Translations under genes and position numbers: made by a program
Assembly: GCF_000231115.1 (NCBI RefSeq)
Contig: NW_006889835.1
Span: 35,503-99,502 of the forward strand
Direction: 5' to 3'
Source: Vittaforma corneae ATCC 50505
Lineage: Eukaryota; Microsporidia; Nosematidae
Length of the DNA: 64,000 nucleotides
Notes under the pieces: model-generated
Told to the model about the DNA's origin: nothing
What the model saw: the letters and a program-made list of their open reading frames with translations, nothing else
Databases searched by the model: none
Part shown: positions 29,352 to 41,300 of the stretch, one piece after another
Layout of the letters: every line of letters starts with the position of its first letter
How positions within the stretch are numbered: position 1 is the stretch's first letter

Positions 29352-31897
29352 TTACATGACCCTGTTCAGTTTCAAAAGCTTGTCTTTGTCTTCAACAGTC
29401 TTGCAGATTATTGGAATCGACGTCCCACACCTTATTGCCTTGTTTAATTCACAGGAGACATCCACCAAAATATAGCAGCTCTTATGCACAACCAACAAGC
29501 AATCTCTACAGCAGTATGCCTGATTTACGATTCCATATAGCACTTCGTTGCAGTGCTCACACAGTGTTCCTTTTGCAACTGTCGTCTCATAAAATAGGTG
29601 GCTCTTAAACTCATAAACCTTTTCGCAGTCATCAATACAACTATCAACTATTGTTGACTTCTTGGCCCTTTCTATTTCTATCTTTAGCTCCTCTATTTTC
29701 TTCAACGACCCCTTCATCTGTAGCTCAGCTTCCTCTTTACTCTTTCCTTCAAGAACTACCAGTAGATCTCTGAGCCCTTTTCGAATCTTTTCTTCTTTTT
29801 CCAGGTCTGTCTCCAGTGCCTTTAAGCTTCTTCTTGATCCTGAGCCTGATGAACATCCAACTGGCTCTTTCAGGAAAAACATCTGCAAAGACAGCGACCT
29901 TCGCTTTTCGGACAGGTGGTGCAGCTCGTTGTTCTTCAATTCTCGCACAAAGACCGTATTAATCAGATACTCTTTGCTGTCCACCTTCATTGTCCCATTC
30001 TCTATTGAAATTTCCACTTCTTTGTTTGATAAGGCATTTACAGTCTTTACAACAAAGTTATTGAACGATCTTGAGGCTTCTTTCAAAGATTTTTTGAGAA
30101 CTTTAATCTCTTCTTCCAACTTTCTTCTTAAAACTAGCTCATTCTCGATCTTCTGTTCGTATTCTCTAATTTCACTCTTTTGCATTCTCAGCTGTTTTTT
30201 CAAATCCTCCAAACTTTTATTTTCGTTCTCCTTCTGCGAGCTGGCGATAATCTCATTTGATAGATTCTGGTTCTGTTTATAAAGCCAATATGCTGTCTCC
30301 TTTATTTCATCAAGCCTGTCTGTGAATTTAAATCTCTCTATTGATTTTTTAATATCTTTCAGATCTTCTGCTATCCCAGCAATATTAATCCCTTCCGATC
30401 TATCAGAGGAAGCCACCCCTAGTTTCTCCACAATATCCGTCCTTATTTGTTGCAAATGCTCCTTGGCCATTTTAATCTCTGTTTGTATTTGCTCAAGCAC
30501 TGCTTTCTTTACAGATATTTGATCAAGAGTACCTTGTAGACATTGGTTGAGCGACGACAGCTGGGAAGATAATTCGTATTTGTTGCTCTGAAGTTCATTT
30601 ACCATGTTCGTTAGATCGCTAAGCTCATTTATTTTGCACTGTATTGTTTTGGTGATTTCACTTAGCTTTGCTTTCTCACTTGGATGGCCCTCGATTTCCA
30701 TCACGGCTCCAGACACAGTTGTGCCATCGTCATCGCAACTTTTGCACACACTGTCATTTGATACCACCCGATCTATTTGAGCTACACTGGATCCCGAACT
30801 TTTGTTGCTGATAACATTGTACGACTCTACAATAGAACTTAAGATATTAGAGACATGGTCAGGATCGTGTGTAAATCCTATAAAATTGAGAAACCCACTT
30901 TTAGCTGCACTTGTGTCCGGACTAAAGTCAGTATCAACAAAGTTACTGATGTCATCATCATTTGAAACATGGGGCTTGAATGGCGGATCTAGCTTTCTTA
31001 GATTGTCCCAGTCTATTTCCTTGAAAAAGCTATGGGTTTTAATCTCCTCAAACCCATATCTTATCTCCTTTCTGCATATTAAATTACTAATCAGGTCTTT
31101 AAATTCATCAGAAATCCCTTCTTCAAACTGAAAATCTATGCTTTGGATCTTTGAATATGTTTCCTTGAGCGAGTTTGAGTAAAATGGTGTTATTCCATAA
31201 AACATCTCATATAAAATCACCCCAATAGTCCAATAGTCTACTCAGATCCATACACAACAGTCTCGCCTGTTGAGCTCAGCACATCTGGGGAGATATAGTC
31301 GGGTGTTCCAACAGTGCTACTTGAGATTACCTTTCCGTTTTCCATCTTAACACAGCTGCCAAAATCTGCTAGCTTCACATGCCCTTCTCTGTCGAGCAAA
31401 ATATTGTCTGGCTTTAAGTCTCTGTGTATCCATCCAGCCTTGTGCATTTCGTTGATTGCTGTGAATACCTCGGCTGCGTAGAACTTAATTTCCTCTTCTT
31501 TTAATATGTCTTTCCTGCTCAAGTATCCCAGCAGATCACCTCCGTGCACAAACTCCATGATGTAGAATAGGTGTGTTTCATCTTGGAGACACATATAGCT
31601 CTTCACTAGCCAGTCCAGGCCGTGGGTGGTCATTATCTCCTTCTCGTTCATGAAAAATGTCGCATTTTTGTTCTTCATAACTAGCTGCTTTGCTACTTTC
31701 TTCATGGCATATATCTTGGACTCTTTTTCTACCACATAGACCTCGCCATATCCACCCTTTGCCAGTTTTTTTAGAATTTTGAAATCGGAAGGTTTGGTCT
31801 TTCCCTCGTGAAGCTTGGTAGAGATGGCAGTTCTAAGCTCTCTATCAGCCGTTTCTGAAAAATCAATGAGCAAATTCAGATCTATTTCATGGCTCAT
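29352..31897 (-). CDS. ROCK/MRCK-like AGC protein kinase with coiled coil and C1 domain; one frame break
   Basis: The first frame (31897-31238) encodes kinase subdomains: LAKGGYGEVYVV, IYAMKKV, HRDLKPDN, LADFGSC and VGTPDYISPDVL. A TAG stops it at 31238, exactly where DYWTIGVILYEM should follow; that sequence continues in the next frame from about 31244 to 29352. One missing G at about 31240-31245 explains the break. The second frame holds the rest of the kinase lobe, a coiled coil of some 350 residues and a C1 zinc domain (H-x12-C-x2-C ... C-x2-C-x4-H-x2-C-x7-C) near the end. Intact length would be about 848 aa. The order matches Rho/Cdc42 effector kinases acting on the cortical cytoskeleton. 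CTACCC abuts the ATG. Confidence 0.8.
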
Positions 31898-32322
31898 GGG
31901 TAGAGTTATTTTCTCAAAAAAGATGAAAATAACAAACAGTAAAAACACACTAATAAATAAATATCATTCTTCTTCATTTTTATTATCTAGTGTAAAAGGA
32001 TAATACAAAGGTTAAATTGCAGGGTATCAGACTTGCCGGATCACAAAATTGGACGCTGTGGCTGTCGCGCTAAAGGATCAATGCCGAGCTGCATAATTAT
32101 GTATCTTGAGACAAAAAAGCTGATGCTTGCTTTCCATATTACTTAACGATTTCATAAATGAGGAGATGCTGTACTCTTGTTTCCAGAAGCAACTTCCAGT
32201 ATTATAATGCATTTTCTTATTGATAAAACTGAGCTGTCGTGTATCGAAGCTATCTAGCGCATATTTTCCAGTTGATTTTGGTAGCTTGCAGTGCGTTAAA
32301 AAATTATCTGCTGAAGCTCCCA
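31898..32322. other. Divergent promoter region kinase / F-box gene
   Basis: About 425 bases. Open frames here lack ATG starts and motifs. Start boxes lie at both ends (CTACCC and CTCCCA). No RNA gene was seen. Confidence 0.5.
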
Positions 32323-33522
32323 ATGCTAAAGCAAAACAAAATTGTTGATAAACCAAGACTTTCGGCCGAATCCCTCTCAAAAGTACTCATTTACTACGAA
32401 CCGACACTTCTGCAGTCAATCATGTCCTTTTCGAGTGTCAGAGATCTTTTAAACAACAATCCAGAAATTCTAAATGCATTCTGCAGAACAAGTGGGTATT
32501 CGAAACAAGAATGCCTAAGAATACTAAAGAGTAATAGCATTCTAATAAAGGCTATACAGAAGGGAATAGAGAATGTTGTTACTTTTAACACAAACCAGAG
32601 TGATATGACACAGTTGTCGGTATTTAACAAACTTGTCTATGTATCTTCGGATGATCAGACCTTGAAAGTGTTTGACTTTAATGGAACACCCGTAAAGAAA
32701 TTCATAGGCCACATCGGTGGCATATGGACATTTGATTGCAGCGGGAATAGGGTTGTAACTGGGAGTACAGACAAGACTGCCAGAATTTGGGATTTGGACT
32801 CGGAACAGACAATAGTCACTCTGAAGTACCATAGAAGTACGGTAAGAGTGCTGAAGATATATGGAGAGTATATAATTACAGGTAGTAGAGATTATACAAT
32901 CGCCATATGGAGTGTGTTTGGAGATCTTGTCTATCGGCTGAACGGGCACAGACAGAGTGTACGATGCTTAGACGTGTGTGATGGGTACCTAGCAAGTGGT
33001 TCGTACGATGGATATTGTAAGCTATGGGACTATAAAAGAGGAAAGTTTATCAAAGATGTCCATAAGCACCAAGACAAGATTTACTGTGTTAGAATCTATA
33101 ATGACTACGTAGCCTCCTCTGGCTTTGATTCCGAGGTTAAAATATCCAAAATTGACGGATCCTCATACAAATCATACAAAGTTCACAGCTCAGTTGTTGG
33201 TTGGATGGACTTTTCAGATAATTTTCTAGTATCATCGAGCTTGGATGGGACGGTAGCAAAGTATAACTACATTTCAGAGACTGTTGACTTTGTCATACGG
33301 CTAGGTTGCCCAATCAAAGGACAGAGACTGACGGACACATTGATAATCATAGCAACGGTGTTTGACGTAAGAATATATTCTCTGCGCACCGGCAAGTTCA
33401 TAAGGACACTAATTACGGCCGATCTGATAAGCAAAATCGAGGTTGTTGACTGGAGAATAATAGTAGGATATCAGCAGGGAGGTGAATATAAGATTTCAAT
33501 GTTCAACTATGAAAGCTTGTAA
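32323..33522 (+). CDS. F-box/WD40-type protein, Cdc4/Fbw7-like
   Basis: The product is 399 aa. The N-terminal ~90 residues are helical and could hold a weak F-box (LLQSIMSFSSVRDLLNNN). From about 105 to the end there are seven or so WD-type blades, e.g. VVTGSTDKTARIWDLDS, IITGSRDYTIAIWSV and LASGSYDGYCKLWDY. The run of short ~40-residue blades beginning with GH-type turns resembles the SCF substrate receptor Cdc4. If so it would recruit phosphorylated proteins for ubiquitination. The F-box is too diverged to be certain; a generic WD40 scaffold is the alternative. CTCCCA abuts the ATG. Confidence 0.65.
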   Translation: MLKQNKIVDKPRLSAESLSKVLIYYEPTLLQSIMSFSSVRDLLNNNPEILNAFCRTSGYSKQECLRILKSNSILIKAIQKGIENVVTFNTNQSDMTQLSVFNKLVYVSSDDQTLKVFDFNGTPVKKFIGHIGGIWTFDCSGNRVVTGSTDKTARIWDLDSEQTIVTLKYHRSTVRVLKIYGEYIITGSRDYTIAIWSVFGDLVYRLNGHRQSVRCLDVCDGYLASGSYDGYCKLWDYKRGKFIKDVHKHQDKIYCVRIYNDYVASSGFDSEVKISKIDGSSYKSYKVHSSVVGWMDFSDNFLVSSSLDGTVAKYNYISETVDFVIRLGCPIKGQRLTDTLIIIATVFDVRIYSLRTGKFIRTLITADLISKIEVVDWRIIVGYQQGGEYKISMFNYESL

Positions 33523-33674
33523 ATAACAAAAAACAATACAAACCCATTAAGTTAAATCACTGTGATTTATTTAATACATGTGTTTTAATGATAGCTAGAA
33601 TCAGCAGTTATTCTTGGTTTCTATTTAAAACAATGACATTTATGGTAGCTTATAGATCTTAGTCCAATGTTTAT

Positions 33675-36638
33675 TTAATGTAAAATCCCTATTTTGCACG
33701 CCTGGCATAACTCTCCCTCTTTTGATTTAACCCCGCACAACGCACACTCTTTGAACGACTTTGATGGCAAAATGGTGTCATAGCACAGCCAGGACTCGTC
33801 AATCTGATACACATCCTCGCCCTTTTTCTCACTTAAAATTTTTTTTGAGTTTTTGCAATCAGGAAATTTTTCGGCAATTTCATAGGCAGTTTTAAGGTTT
33901 CCATGCTTAAAGCATGTTGTTAAGGCCAGATTCTTTACAAGCAGGATGTGGATTCCTTCCAGCTCTAGATTTGAGAAAAACAAACTCATTTGTATACTTC
34001 TCTCTGGATCGACAATATTCCGCCTAGACTTTTCTATATGCAGCCCAAGTAGGTAATTTCCTATTTTCCTTCTTAAATCCGAAAAGTCTGTCGGCGTGGA
34101 TATCCTCAGTGCAATCAATGCAATGCACTCTCTGAACATTTCAATGGCGCCAGAAAACTTCCCCTGTGTTGTCAACTCCAATGCATTCTCGTATAGATCA
34201 TCAATTTCGGCTCCTCTCGTCTCTTCACTTAAGTCAATCTCAGATAAATCAAAGATTTGGGATTGAAAGTCTGAATCGTTAAAGGTAGCCTGGTCTGTTC
34301 GTACATTGCTTCCAGTGCTTCCATTATCTTCCTCGTAGTCCCTTGCCTTGTCATCACCACTTTGCTTCTCAAAGTCCTTAGTTTCGTTTTTCTGTGAAAG
34401 TGAAATACTATCAAAATTTTTACTCAGCTCTTCAGAGATATTCTCTGCTGTATCCTCCTCTTTCATATTTTCCTCCTCTGCAGTTTCCTGTAGAATATTT
34501 TCTTTACTACTTTTTGATATAACAGCTTTATCCTGTGTCATTTCCGGTGATACACTTTGTAATTTAATTTTGTCAGTGTACTTCCCACTTTGGGCTACGC
34601 CCTGTGTTTTGCCTTCCTGCTGCACATTTTTAGATGACTCAAAAATACTCCTGTCTTCAAATATAATCTTCACCATGTTTTCTATCTCCTCGCCCTCCAG
34701 CTCTTTTAATTTATCTAGCTGTTTGGTCGAAAGAAATAGGTAAAATAAACTTACGTAATCCTGGATTCTTTTAAAACAAGTCTCTGCCATGTCATAGCAG
34801 CCGTTTTTCAGTGAATGGAAAGCCAGCTCTTCAAACATTCTATTGTTTGAACAGAGCCTCAGAGCTTCTTCGTAGTTTTTATCATTCATGAACAGCTGAA
34901 ATCTTTTATCTTCATCCTTTATGAACGGTAAGGCAATGCCTCCCTTGTTCTTCTTTATTAGATATTCAAGAGGACTAAGTCCTGGAAGCTGCTCTTCCTC
35001 AATCACTGACAAGATGTTGCTGTCGTTGAGAACTGCTTTTCTAAATCTTATCTCAGACATATTAAGCAGGATCTTTTCTATCTCATTGCATCCAAGGACT
35101 AATAAATAGTCATTCTGGACCAAAACAGGAACCATGTATGATTCTATTGACTGCAACACTCCAACATCCTCCAGGAAAAACTTTAGTTGTTTTACAGTTG
35201 CGTATATGAAAATGTCCTCGTGGAAAACTCCCCCGGTAATTTCGACGAGTTCATTGATTGAATGAACAAGTTGCAGGGAATAGTCTAGGAACAGTATCTT
35301 GTTGACACCGACCAGCACAATGTATTGGTTGTTGGACTTGACAGATCTAATGCTAAAGTTAAATGTGGCTGAATACTCCTGGTCGCCAATAATGAGAGTA
35401 AAAGTCCGATTGTTCACAATAAACAACCCTTTTGTTGACGGCACTAGCATCCCTTTTATTCCAGACCGGAACATTTCATCATTCTTGTAGATTCCATCTT
35501 CCTTTAGTTGATATTTATCTCCCTCGACAAATGCAATACTTCCAACATCTCCTCCTATTCTTCTTTCATCTTCAAACATCTCAAAGGACCCGTCGTAAAG
35601 AGCATAAAGAATGCTGTCCCTCATGAACATGTTGGTGACTCCTCTCTTTAGCCTGCAGTAGTCTACTGACTGTTTCATGTTATACTTCTTAACAACATTA
35701 GATATTGAATAGAAAATATTATTCTGGTATTCGCAAAATGATATTTCGAAACTTTTTCTGTACAAAATAAGACCATCGTCGGTGCCAATTGCCAGATAAT
35801 CATCTCTTCCGGCTATAGACCACACTCTTGAATCGATGTTGTGCTTAGTTGACTTCCCATCAGAGAATTCGGAGAGGATGTTGTCCTCCCCGCCTCCAAA
35901 GAAATTCCCATTATCACAGAAGACAGATATCACATTTCCTTCATGGCTGTACAATGTCTTCTCAAGACCAAGAGTCTCGTTCTGGAATTTCCAAATCTTT
36001 ATCTCTCTATCATCCGATCCACTCATTACATACTCGTTGCTAAGATACAAACAGTTCACTCCCCGATCATGAGCATCTATGGACTGACGTAGTATTACGT
36101 CAGGCACCATAAATTTCTTCTTTTCAAATAGATTTGAGCAGTTCCATAATCCGATTGTGTGATCCAAGGATCCTGTAAGAATATGGTTGCTGTCCAGAAA
36201 CAGAACTGCCATAACGTAATGTGTGTGTCCAGAACTGCTGCTAAGCTGCTCGCCCGTATAGTAGTTCCAAATCTTTATCGTACAGTCGTCTGAGGCGCTA
36301 ATAATCCAAGGCTTAGTTGGGTGAAAATCAATGCATCGAATATAGTCAGTGTGGCCCTTCATAGTCTGCACGACCTGTCTAGTCTTGTAGTTCCACACTC
36401 TTATGATTTTGTCATCTCCTGCAGTGGCAAATATTTCTCCGTATGGATGGATCTTTACACATCTCACGCTTCCCTGGTGCTCTCTCAGAACAGCAACAAT
36501 CTGTTGGTAGAGAACATTCCAAATGTAGATGGTTCCACAGTGGTGAGCAGTGATGATTACTGGATTGGTGGGATGAAATGCTATACTTTTTATTCTTGTT
36601 GTAGTCTTTCTGAATATCTCAGAAATTTGTTTAGGCAT
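33675..36638 (-). CDS. COPA: Coatomer subunit alpha (alpha-COP)
   Basis: The product is 987 aa. It starts with the alpha-COP propeller (KTTTRIKSIAFHP, IWNVLYQQIVAVLREH, GDDKIIRVWNYKTRQV, GHTDYIRCIDFHPTKPW, ASDDCTIKIWNY). A second, diverged propeller follows (about 260-530), then a helical solenoid (560-680), an acidic disordered insert (about 690-800), and the C-terminal domain ending in a zinc-knuckle-like CALCGVKSKEGELCQAC. Alpha-COP binds KKXX cargo and beta'/epsilon-COP in the Golgi-to-ER COPI coat. It is about 200 residues shorter than usual. ACCCTCA abuts the ATG. Confidence 0.93.
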   Translation of the reverse strand: MPKQISEIFRKTTTRIKSIAFHPTNPVIITAHHCGTIYIWNVLYQQIVAVLREHQGSVRCVKIHPYGEIFATAGDDKIIRVWNYKTRQVVQTMKGHTDYIRCIDFHPTKPWIISASDDCTIKIWNYYTGEQLSSSSGHTHYVMAVLFLDSNHILTGSLDHTIGLWNCSNLFEKKKFMVPDVILRQSIDAHDRGVNCLYLSNEYVMSGSDDREIKIWKFQNETLGLEKTLYSHEGNVISVFCDNGNFFGGGEDNILSEFSDGKSTKHNIDSRVWSIAGRDDYLAIGTDDGLILYRKSFEISFCEYQNNIFYSISNVVKKYNMKQSVDYCRLKRGVTNMFMRDSILYALYDGSFEMFEDERRIGGDVGSIAFVEGDKYQLKEDGIYKNDEMFRSGIKGMLVPSTKGLFIVNNRTFTLIIGDQEYSATFNFSIRSVKSNNQYIVLVGVNKILFLDYSLQLVHSINELVEITGGVFHEDIFIYATVKQLKFFLEDVGVLQSIESYMVPVLVQNDYLLVLGCNEIEKILLNMSEIRFRKAVLNDSNILSVIEEEQLPGLSPLEYLIKKNKGGIALPFIKDEDKRFQLFMNDKNYEEALRLCSNNRMFEELAFHSLKNGCYDMAETCFKRIQDYVSLFYLFLSTKQLDKLKELEGEEIENMVKIIFEDRSIFESSKNVQQEGKTQGVAQSGKYTDKIKLQSVSPEMTQDKAVISKSSKENILQETAEEENMKEEDTAENISEELSKNFDSISLSQKNETKDFEKQSGDDKARDYEEDNGSTGSNVRTDQATFNDSDFQSQIFDLSEIDLSEETRGAEIDDLYENALELTTQGKFSGAIEMFRECIALIALRISTPTDFSDLRRKIGNYLLGLHIEKSRRNIVDPERSIQMSLFFSNLELEGIHILLVKNLALTTCFKHGNLKTAYEIAEKFPDCKNSKKILSEKKGEDVYQIDESWLCYDTILPSKSFKECALCGVKSKEGELCQACKIGILH

Positions 36639-36907
36639 TGAGGGTCAAAAAGAATAAACAATTATATAAGCACAGTCTAAACGTGCATAACCGTAATCAA
36701 AAACAGTCAAGTTTGGCTTGTGGAAAGAAAAGCTGCTTTATGAAATAATGCACTCTGCAGCCATTTCGGGAATAGATCAACAGAAAGTAGATTAGTCCAA
36801 AATGGCAAACTCTAAAAACTGGTATCTCACAATATGTGCTGATCTAATAATGGCCAATATCTTAAATATGCTTACATTAGATATATTAAATAGCCGCATA
36901 TCTTTAT

Positions 36908-37960
36908 TTACAGAGCATATATGTCAATGCTGTCCGTGCAAAATCCACTAAATCCCATCTCTTTCAACTTTTTGACTTGTTCAATATCATTTGCACCATC
37001 TCCATAGCACATCAAGCATAGGCTGTCTTTACACTGGCTGATGATATTCCCAATTCTTGGTACAATTTCAGTATCTACAACAATGCCGTCGATATTCCAC
37101 CCCTTGGCAAATTCAGCTACGATCTTGCAAAACTCTTCATCCCCGACTTTAGAGAATTTCATCGACTCTTCTCCTATCAGGAAGCAAGTCTTATATCCAG
37201 GACAGTAGCTCTTCAGCAGCTCACAAATCAGCGGTGAGAAAGAGGCAAGCACAATTTTTCTTTTAGGGTAAGACTGAAGTAGCGTTATTAGTCCTTGAAT
37301 CAGATCAATTTCATATGAATTGCTGTATTTGTGGTTATGACTGTATTTAATTTCAAGATAAAGTGCAAGATCATCGGGCAGGTATCTCAAAATATTGTCG
37401 AGGGTTGTATTGGTTGTTTCAAACTCTTTTTCTGTGCTTTCAGTCTGTTCTAGAAACTCAAGATACTCCATTTCTGCCACCATTCTTTTGTCTATCACAT
37501 CGTCGTGAAATACTACCAATTTTCGGTCTTTGGTCATATGAATATCCATTTCGACCATTTGAGCCTTCTTCCTATGTGCCAGCATAAAAGACTTGATTGT
37601 GTTTTCTTTTATCAAATGCTGGCTGTTTTCTCCTGCTAAATCTAACGGCTTATTAAAGCAATCCATCCCATGCCCCCTGTGTCCTATCACAGATATTTCT
37701 TTTAAATTAAAATCGGCTGCTTCTGCTTCACATCGCAATATTTCATATCTGATCTGTGATGTTTTTGAATTTATGTACTTTTTAAGAAAATGATTCTCAG
37801 AAGAGCATGAATCAACAACTTCAGTTGATTGAGTAAAGGTGGCATTGGAAACATCCCCATTTTGGAGAGCTGGCGCTTCTGGTATGAATCGTGGGGTCTT
37901 CTGATCGTAGTATATCATAAGTACTGTGGCTGTGCTTATTCCCACTTTTGAAAAATTCAT
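36908..37960 (-). CDS. Glycerophosphodiester phosphodiesterase-domain protein
   Basis: The product is 350 aa. GDPD signatures are present in order: GHRGHGMD (HR pair, ~residue 94), ENTIKSFMLAHRKKAQMVEMDIHMT (EN and the E-x-D metal ligands) and VVFHDD (catalytic His). Later LALYLEIKY supplies the third acidic ligand and GFCTDS ends the barrel. A hydrophobic N-terminal stretch (residues 7-17) is short for a signal. The enzyme class hydrolyses glycerophosphodiesters to glycerol-3-phosphate plus alcohol; catalytic residues look intact. The start lies 8 bases after a CCC box. Confidence 0.88.
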   Translation of the reverse strand: MNFSKVGISTATVLMIYYDQKTPRFIPEAPALQNGDVSNATFTQSTEVVDSCSSENHFLKKYINSKTSQIRYEILRCEAEAADFNLKEISVIGHRGHGMDCFNKPLDLAGENSQHLIKENTIKSFMLAHRKKAQMVEMDIHMTKDRKLVVFHDDVIDKRMVAEMEYLEFLEQTESTEKEFETTNTTLDNILRYLPDDLALYLEIKYSHNHKYSNSYEIDLIQGLITLLQSYPKRKIVLASFSPLICELLKSYCPGYKTCFLIGEESMKFSKVGDEEFCKIVAEFAKGWNIDGIVVDTEIVPRIGNIISQCKDSLCLMCYGDGANDIEQVKKLKEMGFSGFCTDSIDIYAL

Positions 37961-38334
37961 TTTTCAAACTGGGATACAGAAGAAAGAGACCATAAAGAGA
38001 AAAAATAGTGTGCATGCAATCTGCATATTTACTTGCCTTGCTTAGCTTCGTTCTACAGCACACATAGCTTACTAGCTAATTCATTGATCATTTTGATATA
38101 CTAACTATATCGTACTATTGGCTATGCATAGTTCAAAAATCAATTAAACCCGCATAGCAATAGATGTAATACGATATGACCTAATCCTTCTCATAACGTT
38201 TCTAAATGTATCAGCCACCAAGAAACCACTCCAAAACCGTGATGGTGTCATTGATAAGCTATCTGTGTTGCATTTTGGTTGAGGCATGGACAGTTTTATA
38301 GTTTCTCATAGTTTACTTCCTATATGCCCTTCAA
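37961..38334. other. Divergent promoter region GDPD / tricalbin-like gene
   Basis: About 375 AT-rich bases between divergent starts. C-rich boxes precede both ATGs. No frame or RNA motif was seen. Confidence 0.5.
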
Positions 38335-41300
38335 ATGCCAAAACAAAATAAAGGAAATCTAAACACCCCTATGACTCCAAACGAAATACCAGCTAGCACT
38401 GCCGCACCGACAGTTAATACTCCAACAAAATTGGAAAGCCGCATACCCCAGAGTCCTCTTAGTTTCGCACCCATTAGAGGATTGCCCACGTTTCTCCGAG
38501 TCCCTGGAATCCTTCTTTTCTGTATTGTGCTTGGATATCTTATCGGCAGATGGAGGTTGTCATTCATCTTTCTTCTGCCAGTGGCCCATGTTGCCTATTA
38601 TGTGTTCAACAGGAAGGTTGTAGAGTATAGACGATCCTTGGAGACCCTATGTAGAGAAAACACCATCCAACAGCACTTGGGCGAGTTTGAAACTGTAGAG
38701 TGGATGAATCATATTCTGAAGAAACTCTGGGATGTTTCCGAGCAGACAGTATCTTCAATCATCTTTAATGAAGTCAATAACACTCTTTCTAAAATATCCA
38801 AGAACCAACCATTCGATCTGAGACTCTCGGAAATAACTTTGGGTACCAGGCCGCCTGTTATCGAGAGAATATCGTTTGTGCAGAATTCAGAAAACAAGCT
38901 TGTTTTGGAATGTGCATCAAACTTCATTCCGGTACAAGCCTCTGAAGAAATTTTGGCATATTTCAAAAAGGAAAGATCACATTGGAACACTTACATTGAA
39001 ATCCAAGTCAAACTAGCGAATTTATTGACAATCCCTATACTGGTCCGTGATTTTACATTCTCAGGGATATTCAAGATTGAACTAGATCTTTCCCAAAAGA
39101 TTCCATTTGCCAAAAAGCTCAGATTCTCTTTCCTAGAAATGCCAACTGTTGATTTCAAGCTTATTCCTCTCAAGAGTGTGGATATGCTCGATCTTCCTTA
39201 TATTGGAGGTCTTCTAAATACAGTCATGGAGAGCCAAATAAGGAGCATGGCCTTAGAGCCAAAGTCTATAGAGATAGATCTAGAGGAGGTTGTAAAGTAC
39301 AGTGGAACAGTGGTTGGGGTGGTATATATTTACATACATGATCTCGAGGTACTGGATCAGTGCACTTACTGGATATGTCTGGATAATAACGGTAGAAAAT
39401 TTGGAACAACAGCAAAGAAGTCAGGACGAAATCCATTTTTCAACCAAGGATTCTATGACATAGTCTTGGATACCACCTACAGTATCGGTGTTACTCTCCA
39501 GTCTACCGACCAAACTCCAAGAGGCCTTAAGCACGGCAGGATATTCTTAAGGAATTTAAATAAGCACATATACTCTGAGAATCTCTACCTGTCAAACGAT
39601 ACATCTAGAACGTTTCTCAATGTTACAACCCAGTTCTATCCTGTATCAGAAGAGTCCCAGGATAGCGCTATAATCTACTTGAATCTCATATCAATAGAGG
39701 ATCTCCAGTGCATTGGAGATCCAATAAATAGACTGTATTCAACATTCTGTGTAGTCACTCTTGAAAGAAAGGAGTCCTCAAGCACAAACAGGATTGTCCT
39801 TAAAAGATGCGAATCTAAAAGGATATTTACGACCAAGGATCCATTCTACAACGAGTCATTCAAATTCTTTGTGAGGGGATTTGAGGACTATCTTATTAAA
39901 ATACGAGTAGTAAATGAAAAGGATAGTAAAAGTATAGGAACAGTCGTGGTAGCCTGCACAGATATTAAGAACAGTGGAGCAATCAAGTACAGAATATGTG
40001 GTGTGGAGAGTGGGGAGATGAACCTGAAATTCAATATAAAGCATGTAAATATGGAGGATCCGCCCTTTACTGCAGAAGAGCTTTATGTCGATAGCAAAGA
40101 AAACAATGAATGCAGCAGTGAAGAGAGTAAAAATACAAATATGGAAGGAAAAAACACTGCTAATGAAGAAGACAAGGATGGGAATGGAGAAGCTAGCGTT
40201 ATTAATGAATATGGAATTTCCGAAGATAAAAAGCCAGACAAAATGCCTATCATTGGTGAATATATTGAGCACACGGATGTTCCTTCGCCGCCTTTGTCCT
40301 CTAAAAAAGCAGATAAGAATGTGGTGGATTCAATTGAAAGTCTCTCTTTTGGAATACATAATGTTGATGCTCAAAACCGCTTCTTCCTACAGTTCAGAAA
40401 GGCCCTGAAGTTCTCCATAAAAGACATTAAGGCCTCTGGTCTTTTTTATCTTGTTTTTGAAACGGGTTTTCTAAATATCAAAATGGAACCTTTTAGTACT
40501 GAGCTGGAAATTCAAAGGGAAGTAGTGGTGCCTATTGTAAATGAGAGGGCGTTAAGAGCAAGACTGTTTAGAATGTCTTTGACAGGCGATTCATTAATAT
40601 CAGAGGAACAGATAGACATATATAAACTTGGTAGTCCATCGCAGGTTGTCTGTGTGTTCGAGAAGATTAGGATTGAATTTGATGTTGAGCTCGATCTTCT
40701 AGCTAACTTTACCAATACGGACAACGATGCTAGTCTCAAGATTCTGCAAATAAGAATAGGAGAGTTCAATAGGCATGGGATATTTACTCTTGACTTCCAC
40801 ACGGACAGCTCTGTCCAAAATGTTAAGCTGGTCCACCGCTTAAATACTTTCCTGCTTGGGAAGGAGAATCTCTACTGCAGATTAAAGGATAATGGAAAGG
40901 AGGTGTCCCATGTGATGGTTCCAAAGAGAGACTGCAACGAAGAGTTTGACTTTGGAAATGGACTAAAAGCACAGATGTACTGCAAAATGCAGACGTGTGC
41001 CTTTAAAAAGATCATTCCTTCGAAGCAGGGAGAGCTTGAGGTATTTATCATTAAGGCTAACAAACTTAAGGGAGCAAGCAACGGGACAAGTGATCCCTAT
41101 GTCAAGGTATTTCTTAATAAAGAAAAGATCCATAAGACAAACAAACGACTAAGAAGCTTGGATCCTATTTTCAATGAGAGCTTTAGGATTAATGTCCAGA
41201 AGAACGTGGATGAAATGGGATTCCATATTTATAGTCTCAATTCACTGACGGTTGATTCCTTGATTCACTTTGTCGACATCTCTCTTTTCAATATTTCAGA

